From: Nemophila menziesii
Taxonomy: Eukaryota; Streptophyta; Magnoliopsida; Boraginales; Hydrophyllaceae
NCBI GenBank assembly: GCA_029959085.1
Contig: JARWIR010000002.1
Location: forward strand, 30,766,233 to 30,830,232
Length of the DNA: 64,000 nucleotides
Direction of reading: 5' to 3'
Shown here piece by piece: positions 23,447 through 34,244 of the stretch. The position numbers and the translations under genes were made by a program. Below the pieces are notes generated by a model that saw only the letters and a list, made by a program, of their open reading frames with translations, was not told where the DNA came from and ran no database searches. Numbering within the stretch: position 1 is the stretch's first letter; each line of letters starts with the position of its first letter.

Positions 23447-25032
23447 ATCGTCCCGATACAATAAAGATAAAAACAGTAGGGTAGTCATTAATGAATAAAG
23501 AAGAAGAAGAAGAACAAGAACAAAGGGAAGTCTCTAAATACACACCTAGGAGAGTTAAGCACAGTGGGAAAGAAGATAGCAGAATATATAATATAGACAT
23601 AAAGCAACTACTCAGAAAATTTCATGTAATAATATTTAAAAACTACATACCTGCACGCTTTTCATATCCACAATCGAAACGGCTTGAATACAAGATCAGA
23701 TTAGCTTCGCAATGTAAGAAGGAGAGGATCTTTACTCAGTTCACCAAGGAGGCTATAGATTGTTCATCGAACTTCACTAGTACCCAAAGGTCCACTTAAC
23801 TACTCTCTATTGGCTCAATCACTTCTAGATTACATAGCAAAGAATCATAAGGTTTTTAAGATTGTAATGTTCGCTTTGGGACGGTATGATAAGTATATTT
23901 GGATAATTTAGAGTGAGATTTTGGCTCTCTCCTCACTAGCCATCAACGAATCGCCCTAGAGCTTGAGTTACTCTCATAAAACGTTTCTCACTTAAACCAA
24001 TGATTTTCTTGATGCACAAAGTAGCATCCCCAATAACCCAATTAAAGCATAAGATGTTCACATACAAATTCCACTTTGCCGGTCAAAATATATATTATTT
24101 TCATATCAATTTTTTCTTTTGTATAGCTATGACTCTCTTTTTGATGTTGAGATATCACACAATTTTTTCTCATAATTTTTCTTTTCTTTTCACGCTTTTC
24201 ATCTTTTTTTCATTTACTATTACCTCGGCAAAGGGTTACAATATAAACCTGTGAATCATCATCAATATATAGAACAAAGCACAATTAATAAGCTCAAAAA
24301 TCCCAACCCAATAATAATTCCCATAATGGTGGACCCACCACCCCAAACTCAAGCTCTAAAACAATTGTCTATGCGCCGCGATTTGAGTGCAGGTCATATG
24401 GAAAAGTCCTAAAATTTAAAGTGATATGGCTTATAATGTGGTTAATAAAAACGCTTTAGAGAGGCTAGAAGGGGCTGAGAAGGATATAAAATATTAATTA
24501 ATGGACAGCAAGCTAAAAGGCAACAAGGGGCTTATGAAAGAACCGCCTTAATCACTTTCTAAACTATGCAATTTCGTCATTCTCTTAACTTTAGCACGTT
24601 CCTCAAATGGGTTTATCAACTAGCTTGGATCTCACGGCCTACGCACCACTCATGGCTCCCTGAGACCGAACATACTTTCAATCAAATTGCTCACTAATCT
24701 TTTCTTTACTATCAATGTGTGTTTTCTTGCAAATACTCAAATCATACGAAATACAACAGCTCATAAACATACTACTTTATATCATTAACTTGCTGAGCTT
24801 ATGCTTTCAAGCTATTAAACACACTCTACATCTAATTCCCATGTATCAAAAAATTTAATTTCTAACAGAAAAATCACAGAAAAATGGAGATGAGAGACAA
24901 TGAATCCCCACACCCCCAACTCAAAAATGAGACGTGTCCCCACGACTCAAAAAAGACTCGAAACAGAAATTAAAATTAGCAGATAAAACATGTACAGAAA
25001 TGGTAAGGAAAAAAGGGAAAATACTCTCGAGG
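23447..25032 (-). other. El-8 long 3' region
   Basis: Non-coding on the minus strand, with the conserved blocks seen in the other elements: a GAA/CTT-rich run near 23490-23520, 'gttgatggctagtgaggag' near 23930-23950, the 'accggcaaagtgg' counterpart near 24070, the 'gtaaccctttgccg' counterpart near 24225, and the 'cgtggggacacg' counterpart near 24940. Short open frames here are not shared between elements. Confidence 0.6.
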
Positions 25033-26283
25033 CTATTGCCTCGCATTATCGACATCCAATATAGGATTTACTGGATCTTTCTTTAATTTCTCAAGGAGTG
25101 TCATGATGTGCACTTTATTAGCTTTGATTTGTGCCACATCATTGGCTAAGGAAGCATTAGCTGCTTCGACTTTATTCAATCGCTCCTCTACCTTCTCTTG
25201 CCAAACACGATTCTTTTCTTCTTTTGAAAGTTGCGTAATTCCCGCTCCTCTCAAAATTTTCTTGATCCAAGCATTGCCAACATTATTACTTGTCTTAAAC
25301 TCTAGTTTCTCTCCTTCACCCAGAATCACATTTGCTTTCCGAACAAGACACGTAACCATTTAGGAAATCTGACATTAAATCACGAAATGAGAGAGATCGA
25401 AAACCGCATCACCTCCTCAAAGATCAACTGTGCCACATCCACTTCTTCTCCCCTTAGAGTACAATTCAACAAGATAGCGTTCTTCTTAGTTTCATCCGAA
25501 TTTCTTGTGTTTCCAAAGGAATTAGTTGTAAGAAAGTGGTGCCAAACTCTTGTATCCGGTTGGAGATATTTGTAAGGCCAAGGTTCATTTAACGATCTTT
25601 TATGTGTCTGCACTCTTTCTTCATCTATAACATGCTCAAAAAGTAAATTCCAGTCGATAGTTTTGATACTGTCCACCGCTTCTCTATACTTACATGATCC
25701 GACCAATTTCTTAAACTGGAAGTGGTTTCGAATCTCTTCAACTGTAAAAGGAACTAACTTTCCTCTAACTGGAACACAACCTTTACTATCTCGGCGAAAG
25801 AGGCCTAAATAGAATTCAAAAACTAACTCATGATATAAATTAGAATGTCTTACCATGAACGTAGACCAACCCAAATCTTTCACCAAACTCCAAGGATCTC
25901 TTGAACTCTCATGTACCAATTTCTTCTTCAAATACTTTCTCATAAGCAAAAGGAAGTTCCTGTAATTGTTTCTTAGTAGAAGCTATCAGGTCCCTTGAAG
26001 CTTTCTCCTTTTCTTCGGGTGTAGGACCTTCGATCTGTAGAGTTTGTGGTGTTTTCTTAACAAAAGCTGGAACCTTTTTGCCCATTACATTCATCACAGC
26101 TAGTTGTCCTCTCTTCTCTTGACCTGTTTTACCCTTTGTGTTGGAACTTGAACTTTTTTCACTTGATTTCTTCTCAATAGAACCCAATACCTTGCTTTTC
26201 TTCATTTCCCTAATAGTAGATAATGATTTTGTTCTCTTAGTAATCTCAATTAACCTCCAACTCAAAGCTTTAACCACTCTTGA
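25033..26283 (-). pseudogene. El-8 ORF3, best preserved copy of the late ORF
   Basis: Three frames on the minus strand. The first (25909-26277) is Lys/Ser-rich (VKALSWRLIEITKR; a run of Ser and Lys near residues 35-50). The second (25380-25949, 189 codons) holds the central domain: LGWSTFMVRHSNLYHELVFE, VPVRGKLVPFTVEEIRNHF, EPWPYKYLQPDTRVWHHFL and RGEEVDVAQLIFEEVM. This layout resembles the 'putative plant transposon protein' domain (PF20167, from memory). The third (25033-25359, 108 codons) is a predicted coiled coil, EERLNKVEAANASLANDVAQ. Frame changes near 25920 and a stop near 25375 break it. No envelope-like signal peptide or membrane segment is visible. The function of this protein family is not established. 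Confidence 0.75.
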
Positions 26284-26679
26284 AATTTGAAACTCTTGAT
26301 TATTGGTTGAAGAAGCTTTATTTGGTTTAGGAAAGGTGTTTTGATGATGATTCTCTATATGGGTAAGATGGATTCTTGATGGATTGATATGGATTTAAGA
26401 AATTGTAGGATGAATTTTAAAAATTTAACTTTTGATTCTTGGATTCAAAGTGTTTTGCTATGATATGTGTGGTTGAATCTTCTTTGTGATGATGTGGAGA
26501 AAGGATTGGATGTGTTTTTATGGTGACTGGGTAGTGTTTTGATGTTTGGTGAAGGTCTGATGAAGCTTTAATGGAGTTGGGAGAGGTTTGAAGAAGAAAG
26601 TGAGGCTTAAGGACTTGAACATTCGGAATAGACCTAACCTGTTCTTCTTCATAACCTAAAAAACACACTTTTTTTTATC

Positions 26680-26965
26680 TCTCCAGCGGCGCTGGCCGGC
26701 ATACCGGTCATATGACCGGCTTTATTAGTCGTAGACCGTGTCGGCCATCGCGCCCATGGTTTTTCCATGTTTCTCTCGGCATTGTACCTAATTTCACAAA
26801 CCGTGCCACGGTTTTTCTTCGGGCCGGTATACCGGTGGTGTGAGCGGCTTACGGTGGGAAATTTTTCAAAAATCTTCGTTTTGGGGTGGAACCTAATTTC
26901 ATGAACCGTGCCACGGTTTTTGACCCACCGGCATACCGGTTATTTCACCGACTTACTGGTGCTAA
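26680..26965 (-). repeat. El-8 CpG-rich palindromic zone
   Basis: Contains the perfect palindromes CCGGTCATATGACCGG (26704-26719) and CCGGTATACCGG (26824-26835), two copies of AACCGTGCCACGGTT centred near 26806 and 26911, and CCGGCATACCGGT near 26694 and 26939. The two AACCGTGCCACGGTT copies sit in similar flanks, hinting at a roughly 100-bp duplication. Between this and ORF3 (26284-26679) lies a region that on the minus strand is C/A-rich and leader-like, with only a weak TATA match. Confidence 0.75.
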
Positions 26966-27114
26966 TCAGAATATGCTCAAAATCTGTGTTTTTCCACCCT
27001 AACTCGATTTTCTTTAATACCTGACATCAAAACACTAATACCTTTCTTAAATCTGCAATGTCAACTAAGAACAACTAACTAAACATAAATTAAAAACATA
27101 AAAACTTAAAAAAA

Positions 27115-27180
27115 ATTGTGGGTTGTCTCCCGTACAGCACTTTTATTTAACGTCTTTCAAAGTTAGACGTGTTACCTCTA
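27115..27180 (-). other. El-8 conserved linker
   Basis: Minus-strand GTCTAACTTTGAAAGACGTT followed by a GGGAGACAACCC block, right after the tail stop codon; the counterpart of the linkers in El-1, El-3 and El-7. Confidence 0.6.
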
Positions 27181-28233
27181 TCAAGATTTGCGAATATAGC
27201 CTCCCCAGCAACGAGGAAGGCTATGAACGTCTACTAATCTCCGTTTGATGCCCCTCTTATGCCTGATCTCCATCACCTTAGCTGAAACAACTTTAGTGAC
27301 TACAAATGGTCCCATCCACGAGTCTTTGTGACGTCGTGGCCTATTCTTTGGTTTGTGGGATTTCCATAGAACTTCATGGCCGACCCCAAACTCAATCTTT
27401 GGCTCAGTATCCACAGGTTTTGCGTGGATCTTTTCTTTTGGGACTTTGTGATGTGAAAGGCTGTGGATGATAGGAACGATGAGACCTGACTTCCTTGGTT
27501 TCTTGCCCTAGACATAGAATGTCTCAGATACATTTTTAGCATGAAGGGTAACTGTCCCTTCCTGGAAGTTGATTATGCTCTGACTTGTGGTGATGAAAGG
27601 CCTTCTAAGTATGATTGGAACCTGCTTATCTGCATCAAAATAAAGTATAACGAAGTTAGTAGGGATGGTGATATTACCTAATCGGACGTGAACCTCCTCC
27701 ACTGTTCCCCATGTCCTGGTAACTGAGTTGTCAGCAAATTGCAACTTTACTGGAGCTTTCTCTGTTTTCTGAAGTCCAAGTCTATCGAACACGGACTTTG
27801 GCATAAGATTCACACCTGAACCGAAATCACACATAACTTTCATCTTGAGCGTACCATTTATTTGAATAGGAAGATTAAAACATCCTGGATCTTTGAGTTT
27901 CAACGGTAACTCTTTCTCTACTTTTCTTAAGACTCTCTCAGTCTCTTTCTTGGCTTCTACACTCGCTTCTTTCTTTGGGATAACTTGTGTGAATACTTGT
28001 TGCGGTGTAAGCCCTTTCTTTGCAATCTCAAGCATCTTGGCGTTGATGTTTTCTGGAGTATACGCCTCGACAAATGTCTTGATTTCAATGTCTACCTTCT
28101 CTTCTTCTTTCTTTTCTTGCACAGCAGGTGCAACTTCATCTTTCAACTCTTTTGAGGCTTCTTTCTCTTTCTCTTTAGCTTTAGCAGCTTGTAATTCCAT
28201 AACCGATCTAATCTCTTCTTGCATATCTCTCAG
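27181..28233 (-). pseudogene. gag: El-8 protease fused to GPF tail (single amber stop)
   Basis: One continuous reading frame on the minus strand, broken only by a TAG at 27508-27510, where the El-1 copy has a Leu codon. It contains KKGLTPQQVFTQVI, LKDPGCFNLPIQI, the active-site segment CDFGSGVNLMP, and a degenerate second motif IILRRPFITT. The tail HKDSWMGPFVVTKV ends RCWGGYIRKS. No polymerase lies between protease and tail, so with El-1 this demonstrates the fusion. On its upstream side the frame is cut by the TG...CA insert, whose terminus happens to supply an in-frame ATG. Comparison with El-9 suggests the tail is a relic of the integrase GPY/F end. Confidence 0.85.
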
Positions 28234-29613
28234 TGTCATGTCTCGAAAAACACGACTATTCTATCTAATTTAAAATAATTAAAAGTACATTTTATTACAA
28301 TAATTGACTATTTATAATATTACACTGATTAAAATTAAGTAAATACAAACTAATAAATACAAAATCTATTCTTGTAGTGCAACCTGCTCCTGTTTTACTG
28401 ACCACTACCCAAAGCCTTAAGTTATCTTAACCTGAAAGGGTGGGGGAAAGGGAGGGGGGGTGAGTTTCCACTAGCTCAGTGAGAATATAAATAATGGTCA
28501 TATGCACACTTTAACCTAGGGCAGTAATTATATTTAAGACGCTGTCATTGAACTGGTAAAAGTCAAATATAAAATAAACATTCATAAAGAGATAAATAAA
28601 TAAATCAGATAAGTATATATATCAAACTAGGCAGCCCGTACTACCTATATACACTAGCAAGTAATAAACACGTTGCAAAAGGATACTGTGGTCTTGCCCT
28701 TATGACTCCCGCCGCAACTCTCGATCCCTTATCACTCCCACTGATAATACCCCGGGGACACCGAACCTACGACCCACTGGCCTAGGAACTCTCCGTCACA
28801 TGCGCTAGGTGGGAATAGATCATGATAGTCGTGTTAACCCTGGCAAGCCCGCTGCCGCCCAGTGCAACACATTTGTATCATGTCGAACAATGGATCGATA
28901 AATATATCAAATATCAAATATGAATTGACTAAGTAGGTCGATTCAACAACGATAGAAATTAACAATTAATGGATAAACGACGAAGTAGGCCGTGCTATCC
29001 CCAATTATACAATTAATCATATGATAACAATATAATACAATTAATCTAATAATAACGAGACAATATAATTCAGATAAATAATAAAACATAGAGTCCAAAA
29101 TCATTGAATTAAATATATTACTAAATAATTTAAAATATGGTTAAAAATAAATATATTAAACATTATTTAAATCTTTGAAAGATAAGTTATTAAAAGGTAA
29201 TTTATTAAGTGACCGCCCATCTAATCAGAATCGCTACATCTCCCCATCTCAAATGATACCCATTATTTACTATTTAGATCTAATTTCTATTTTATTTGTT
29301 TTACTATTTTTAGTTTCTACCATCTATTTCTTTTCTTCTGTTTCGTACCTTATTAGTATAACAACTAACTTATAAATAGTGTATCATTTTTTTGGTTAGT
29401 CATAGTACTACTTACATGGGTCTAAAATAGGTTGTCAAAGTGTTTAAGCTTGACCGCATCTTAGTCACCAAATTATTGTTTACGTGCCAGTATAATTCTC
29501 CTTATTTGTTCATTAGTCATCAGAATTAATTTGGAGGCAAAACCTTCTAGAATAGCAGCTATATTAAGGTAGTTTTTTTTTTATGCGTAAGAAATTTCTA
29601 TATTACATAGTAA

Positions 29614-30135
29614 TTAACCAATCCCTAATCGAGAAAAGTGTTTAATCAGGGTTGTAGTTGATTCATGTTCCTTCATTGCCCTGTGTCTGGCTTTTCTGGC
29701 TAAGTCATCTGCTCGACCGTTAAATTTTCGTGGAATATGCTTGAAAAAGACCAGACTAACCTCAGTTGTCAGCCTATTTATTTGCCTAATCCATGGTCTA
29801 AGCCTCCAACCTGCAGTCGACACCTACTGAATACCTTTAATTAACTCAAGGTTATCCGAGAAGATAGTTATCCCCTCGTTTGTGTCTTGAATCGCCCTAT
29901 TTAACGCGTAAATCACCTCCTGTGCTTCGCCCTCCGTACTTGAATTACACATGGTAATGAATGAGGGTTCCGTTCGATGTACTGTATCCTTATCTATCTG
30001 AACCACTCCAAGTCTAGTTGGCGTGTGCGCCTGATCAAACGATGTATCACATGTGAATGCTGTCTTTGTTTGAAACGTAAGATCTGCAGAGACGTTATTC
30101 TCGTAGTGTTCTGTATCGGATAACTTTTCGCCCAC
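29614..30135 (-). pseudogene. LINE C-terminal RNase H domain
   Basis: Two adjoining frames. The frame at 29824-30135 has STEGEAQEVIYALNRAIQ and IFSDNLELIKGIQ (the family's E and SD positions). The frame at 29614-29823 has FFKHIPRKFNGRADDLARKAR (the family's NxxAD motif). This is the RVT_3-type RNase H of plant L1 elements. A stop at the junction breaks it. The segment 30136-30350 upstream encodes a Trp-rich connector. Confidence 0.83.
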
Positions 30136-30563
30136 TCTTTACTGAACCGTTCCTCCATATTTTTGTTCGTAGTTCTTATAATGTCATCAGTATTTATCAC
30201 ATAATTGGTGTGTCTACTTTTCATTTTCGATTTGCACAGATTCCAAATGGTCAGTAGCACATAAGATATTACCACTTCCCGTTTCCATCCACCTAGAACA
30301 AATGTCTCAATGATCGTCAGCACCCATTCTCCCAAATCCTCAATCCCCTGTCCAATATTGATTTAAAGTGCCGAACTGGCCCAAACTAACTTTGCTATTC
30401 CACATGTTAGTAATGAATGTTCCACTGTTTCTTTTTTGATCTTACACCATTTGCATTCAATTTCCACCTCACAGTGTCGAGCTACCAAATTTTGCCCTGT
30501 CGGTATAGCATTATTGCATGCTTTCCAGTTAAAGATTCTTACTTTGGTGGGTAGGTTAGAATG

Positions 30564-30944
30564 TCACATAGTTTTCCAGAGCTTGCTTCCTACTGGAACA
30601 TTGCTTGACTGCCTTGGTGCTTCAAAGATCTCCGCTTCCGTGATAATTTTATATCCTATCTTTCTTGCGTATTCTCCGTTGATTGTATGTGGCCAAATAA
30701 ACTTATCTATTGAATCTCTTGTGAATACCTTCTCTTTCAAAATAATCGGAATAATGGGATCCATAATCAGGTTATCAAGTATCTTTGTGTTCCATTCTGT
30801 TGAACCGTCCTTCCAAAGATCTTTGACTTTATAAATCTCACAGTGACTCGGTTTTTCTAATTTCCAGTTCATGTGTAGCCATTTATCTGTCCAAATGTTA
30901 ATAGTTTCTCCATTCCCTATTTGATATCTGCCATATTTTTTCAA
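30564..30944 (-). pseudogene. LINE ORF2 segment before zf-RVT
   Basis: An open frame of 126 codons with the plant L1 pattern YQIGNGETINIWTDKWLHMN, KVKDLWKDGSTEWN, DSIDKFIWPHTINGEYARKIGY, ending WKTM where the zf-RVT domain would start. The following stretch (about 30360-30560) still encodes Cys-containing zf-RVT remnants in broken frames. Stretch 30945-31589 connects it to the RT with many stops. Confidence 0.8.
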
Positions 30945-31589
30945 TATATCCCGCCCTTCTAATAAACTAGCTCATGACCATGTTCGAGATTGTCTTAATT
31001 TTATATCGAGAAAGTTACTTTTCGGAAAATATATACCTTTAAGAAGTTTAGCTGCTAACGTATTCGGGTTATTAAGAATTCGCCATGCCTGAGCTGCTAG
31101 TAATGCCGTGTTCATTCGCTTAAAATCTTTAAATCCCATGCCTCCGATCAACTTGCTAACTTCCAGTTTCTCTCATGCTAACCAATGTATTCAAGATTTT
31201 TCTCCTAAATCCCACCAAAAGTTCGAAATTGCAGATATTAGTTTAATACAAAACGTGATAGGAAAAGAAAAGATTGACATCGCATATATCGGTATAGCTT
31301 GCAGGATAGCTTTGATGAGCACTTCCTTTCCTCCGTCTGATAAAAGTTGTGCTTTCCACCCTTTCGTGTTTTTAAATAATTTTTTTTGCTATCCATTGTA
31401 ATGAGTGTACCTTTGACCGTTTATGACAGAGTGGGATTCCTAAGTACTTTCCGAGGTCTTCTTTCTCTTATATTCCTATAGAAGTAGCTACCTGGATCTA
31501 ACATTCTTCTGGTTTGTCCTTGCTAAAACAGATGGAGGATTTTGTAAAATTAGTTTGTTGCCCTAAGCCTGCGCAATATGTTGAAATAC

Positions 31590-32356
31590 ACTCCCGGAAT
31601 TGTTCGATCATCAATCGTCAAAAAAAAAAGAGAATCATCAGCAAATAATAAGTGTGTAATAACTGGACAATTCCTAGTAATTTGTATGCCTTTAAACTTA
31701 CCTTGCTCAACTTTTCAATCAATTAAACTAATTAGAGATTCTGTCATTAGGGAGAATAAGAAAGGGGATAAAGGGTCGCCTTGTCTAAGACCCCTTTCCG
31801 ATTTAAATTTTCGTAATCTTTCGCCATTAAAGTTAAGCTGAAACGTAACTGAGGACAAACAATTCGAGATCCAAGAAACCCATTTATCGCAAAAGCCTAA
31901 TTTACTTAGTACTGATAATAAGAAATCCCATCGTACCTGATCGTAAGCTTTGTCCATATGTAGCTTTATTGCAGCCATAGGTTTAGGATTCTTCCGCTTC
32001 CGTTTCATATAAAAAGAAATTTCCTGGGCTATGAGGATTTTATCCTGTATTGCCCTATTTTTAATAAATGTTGTCTGTGTCGGTGATACAATAATATTCA
32101 TAAGTTCTTGTAGTCTATTGGCCAGTATTTTTGCTATTATTTTGTACCCAAAATTTATACATGATATTGGTCTATAATCCCCAATACCTTCTTGTGTTTC
32201 CCCTTTTGGGATAAGGTTAACCAAAGTTTCGTTTAACGTATCGCTATAGTAGGGTTGTTTAACTAAATCGTTTTTATCATAAATGTAGGACAAAGGTTTA
32301 TGTGGTATAGAATTATTTTTCTGTTTTTGTTTTCTGTTTTCTATCCTTAATATCAA
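31590..32356 (-). pseudogene. LINE reverse transcriptase fragment
   Basis: The frame at 31715-32356 (213 codons) carries the L1 RT blocks LVNLIPKGETQEGIGDYRPIS, NRAIQDKILIAQEI, KLHMDKAYDQVRWDFL and RGLRQGDPLSPFLFSLMTE. Downstream, in a shifted frame near 31640-31660, is the catalytic FADDSLFF box (family YxDD). The DKAYD motif and FADD box retain the metal-binding aspartates, but the frameshift, an A-run and the missing N-terminus make it inactive. Confidence 0.88.
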
Positions 32357-32464
32357 TTATAACTTGATCTAAATAAATAAAATAAATATTTAAATTTAAT
32401 AATGACAATTTAACCTGATTAATACGTTTAAAATTTAACTCCTTATACAGGGCATTACACTCAG

Positions 32465-34098
32465 AAGCTGTATAAATTCAAATTTTTCTGAATCTTCATC
32501 CTCTAAACAGTCAGAGTCCACGGGGCTAGACTTGGTTGGTTCTTCTTCCGTTATAGGAACTTCCACGAAAATTTCTACAGCATGCGATACTTCCTTATTT
32601 TCTTTAATCTCAAGGCAAATAGCCTTACACGCTTCGAAACCAACATTGGCATCACCTCCTTCGATAGCTTCAATTCTTTTGCTTCCATAATATTAGTCAG
32701 AACTTTATTCATTTGTTCTACTTACGTACCTAAAATCTGATTTGAAGCTTCTTGTTCTCTTAACTTCCCATTCTTTGAATGCATATTTGTTTTCATCAAA
32801 TCCATAAAATCTTTCAATTGTTTCTCACCCACAATCCCTCTTGAGGATATTGTGGTAAATCCTTCTGAGCTAAAGCATCGGTATATGCATCATTGACTGG
32901 TTGTTATGGAGGAGCACATCGATTATAAGTCTGATTTCCCTGATGTGGAGCTTGACCTCTTGGTTGGAAAGAATTATTCTGGGGACGAGGTTGACAATGA
33001 CCTGGATTAGCGGCCGCCTGTGGACTTGAATACTGCATACCCGGATGATTCCTGTTACCAAATTGATAATTTCCTCGGTTGGATATATAAATAAACAGAT
33101 GCTGAATTTCCTTTACACTCTTCCCATGTATGGTTTGTGACCTCACACTTCAGGCAACCTTGTGCTTCTTTCACTATATTTGCTGCGGCTAAGTTCTTAT
33201 GCATCTCAAGCTTAAGTTCTTTGATTTGATTTTCTAATGCGGTAAATTGAGCTGAGTTTCCAGTTTCTGCATCTAATCGAAGCGTACCTCTGGTGTTTGT
33301 AATAGGAGCTCGCGGAAGTGGCCAACTCCTTTCTGTTTCTATAATGTTTTCCATACCTTCGGCAGCTTCTGTAGGATCCATGGACACAAAATTTCCCTTT
33401 CCAAGATTATATACTGATACCTTGATTAAATATAGCTAACTGTAAAGACGGGGTGTAACCGTGGAGTGGACATCTAGCTAACTTCTGTTGAAACCTTGTC
33501 CATGCGTCTCCTACTTCTTCTCCATTCTCTTGGCAAATCTTAAAAAGCTCGCTCTGATCTTTGAGTGTCATACCCTTCGGATAAAACGGTTAAAGAATGC
33601 GGCTTGAAGTTTTACCCAAGTAGTAATTGTACCTGGTGGTTGTCTATCTAGCCAATCACCAGCTTTGCCGGTTAGGACGAACGAAAACATGTGACAATAC
33701 AGTTGCTCGCGTGTAATGCTTGGAGTAACATATGCATCATAAATCTGCATGAACTTCTGCATCGCTCTTACCGGATCTTGTATTGCTGCACCACTATAGA
33801 GTCCGAAATTCTGAAATTGACTGAGCATCTCCGGATCGGGCCTGAACTTGATATTTTCGATCTCTGTAGGACGATAACCTAATGGTTGAACTCGAAAAGG
33901 TGCTCCCAATATTGGGAGATCTTGTTCAATTCTGTTGTTGTTTTTGTTATCTCCTAGTGGTGGTGGTGGTACATGGCCTAAAGGACCAAGTGGTGGACCT
34001 ATTTCTTCTTGATGTTCTGCCATCGCTCTTCGTCGCTCTTTCTCTTCTCTTAAGCATCTGTTATAAGCTGTGAAACACCTCTCAGGTTCCGCAAGCAT
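32465..34098 (-). pseudogene. gag: El-8 gag (broken)
   Basis: Starts at the ATG at 34096-34098. An N-terminal basic stretch (REEKERRRAM) is followed by LGAPFRVQPLGYRP, FRPDPEMLSQFQNFGLYSG, QKFMQIYDAYVTPSITREQ and FVLTGKAGDWLDRQPPGTI, the capsid core in one frame (33568-34098, 176 codons). A frameshift follows at the RFIRR segment. The next frames carry MSMDPTEAAEGMENIIE, a coil, a canonical zinc knuckle CLKCEVTNHTWEEC (33130-33175) and the Gln/Asn/Pro-rich C-terminus. The spacer EGGDANVGFEACKA reaches the insert at 32464. Stops near 33415 and 32900 add to the damage. Protein type matches El-1. Confidence 0.85.
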
Positions 34099-34220
34099 TC
34101 ACTGTAACCCTGAAAGAGACTAAAGCAAACCAAAAGCATAAATCTGGAAAAATAAAAATAAAAATAACTAAAAACCACTACTGCTAACATTAAATAACCC
34201 ACACGCTAACGAGACACAAG

Positions 34221-34238
34221 TCCTCAGCCGCGGCACCA
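34221..34238 (-). other. El-8 primer-binding site, degenerate
   Basis: On the minus strand TGGTGCCGCGGCTGAGGA, at the position of the tRNA-Asp primer site but with several substitutions. Bases 34099-34220 are an AT-rich leader. Confidence 0.7.
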
Positions 34239-34244
34239 AAAACT

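Larger units (their letters stand above)
29572..32356 (-). mobile_element. L1-type LINE with RNase H domain, 5'-truncated
   Basis: A minus-strand non-LTR retrotransposon nested in the solo-LTR-like insert. A poly-T run at 29572-29582 marks its poly-A tail. Reading leftwards, it encodes an RT from within its N-terminal half, a zf-RVT region and a C-terminal RNase H. The endonuclease and ORF1 are absent. The right boundary is uncertain by perhaps 100 bp because no target duplication could be recognised. Confidence 0.82.
28234..32459 (-). mobile_element. TG...CA insertion with CTCAG duplication, solo-LTR-like, carrying a LINE
   Basis: Inserted in the El-8 gag. The gag reads continuously from 28233 to 32465 once the insert and one CTCAG copy (28229-28233, 32460-32464) are removed. 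Ends are TGTCATGTC on the left and GGCATTACA on the right; on the minus strand it starts TGTAATGCCCTG and ends CGAGACATGACA. A 5-bp duplication with TG/CA ends is typical of LTR elements, but I see no primer site, polypurine tract or gag-pol of its own. The non-LINE part (about 28234-29571 and 32360-32459) is therefore best read as a solo LTR of an unrelated element, perhaps a chromovirus. It includes a G-rich stretch (28438-28463). Confidence 0.7.

Noticed and set aside
23491..23799. 102-codon frame with a Glu-rich start
   Set aside because: It is the complement of a CTT-rich run in the El-8 3' region, antisense to the element; not conserved.
24000..24254. Hydrophobic 84-codon frame
   Set aside because: Antisense to the El-8 3' region, AT-rich, no conservation; the apparent membrane segments are an effect of T-rich codons.
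28438..28463. G-rich stretch as a possible quadruplex regulator
   Set aside because: One short run inside a decayed LTR; no repeat of it elsewhere and no supporting context.
29540..32380. Target-site duplication for the L1 LINE
   Set aside because: I compared sequence before the poly-T run with the sequence near 32240-32400 and found no direct repeat, only a short inverted match (atattaagg and ccttaatat).
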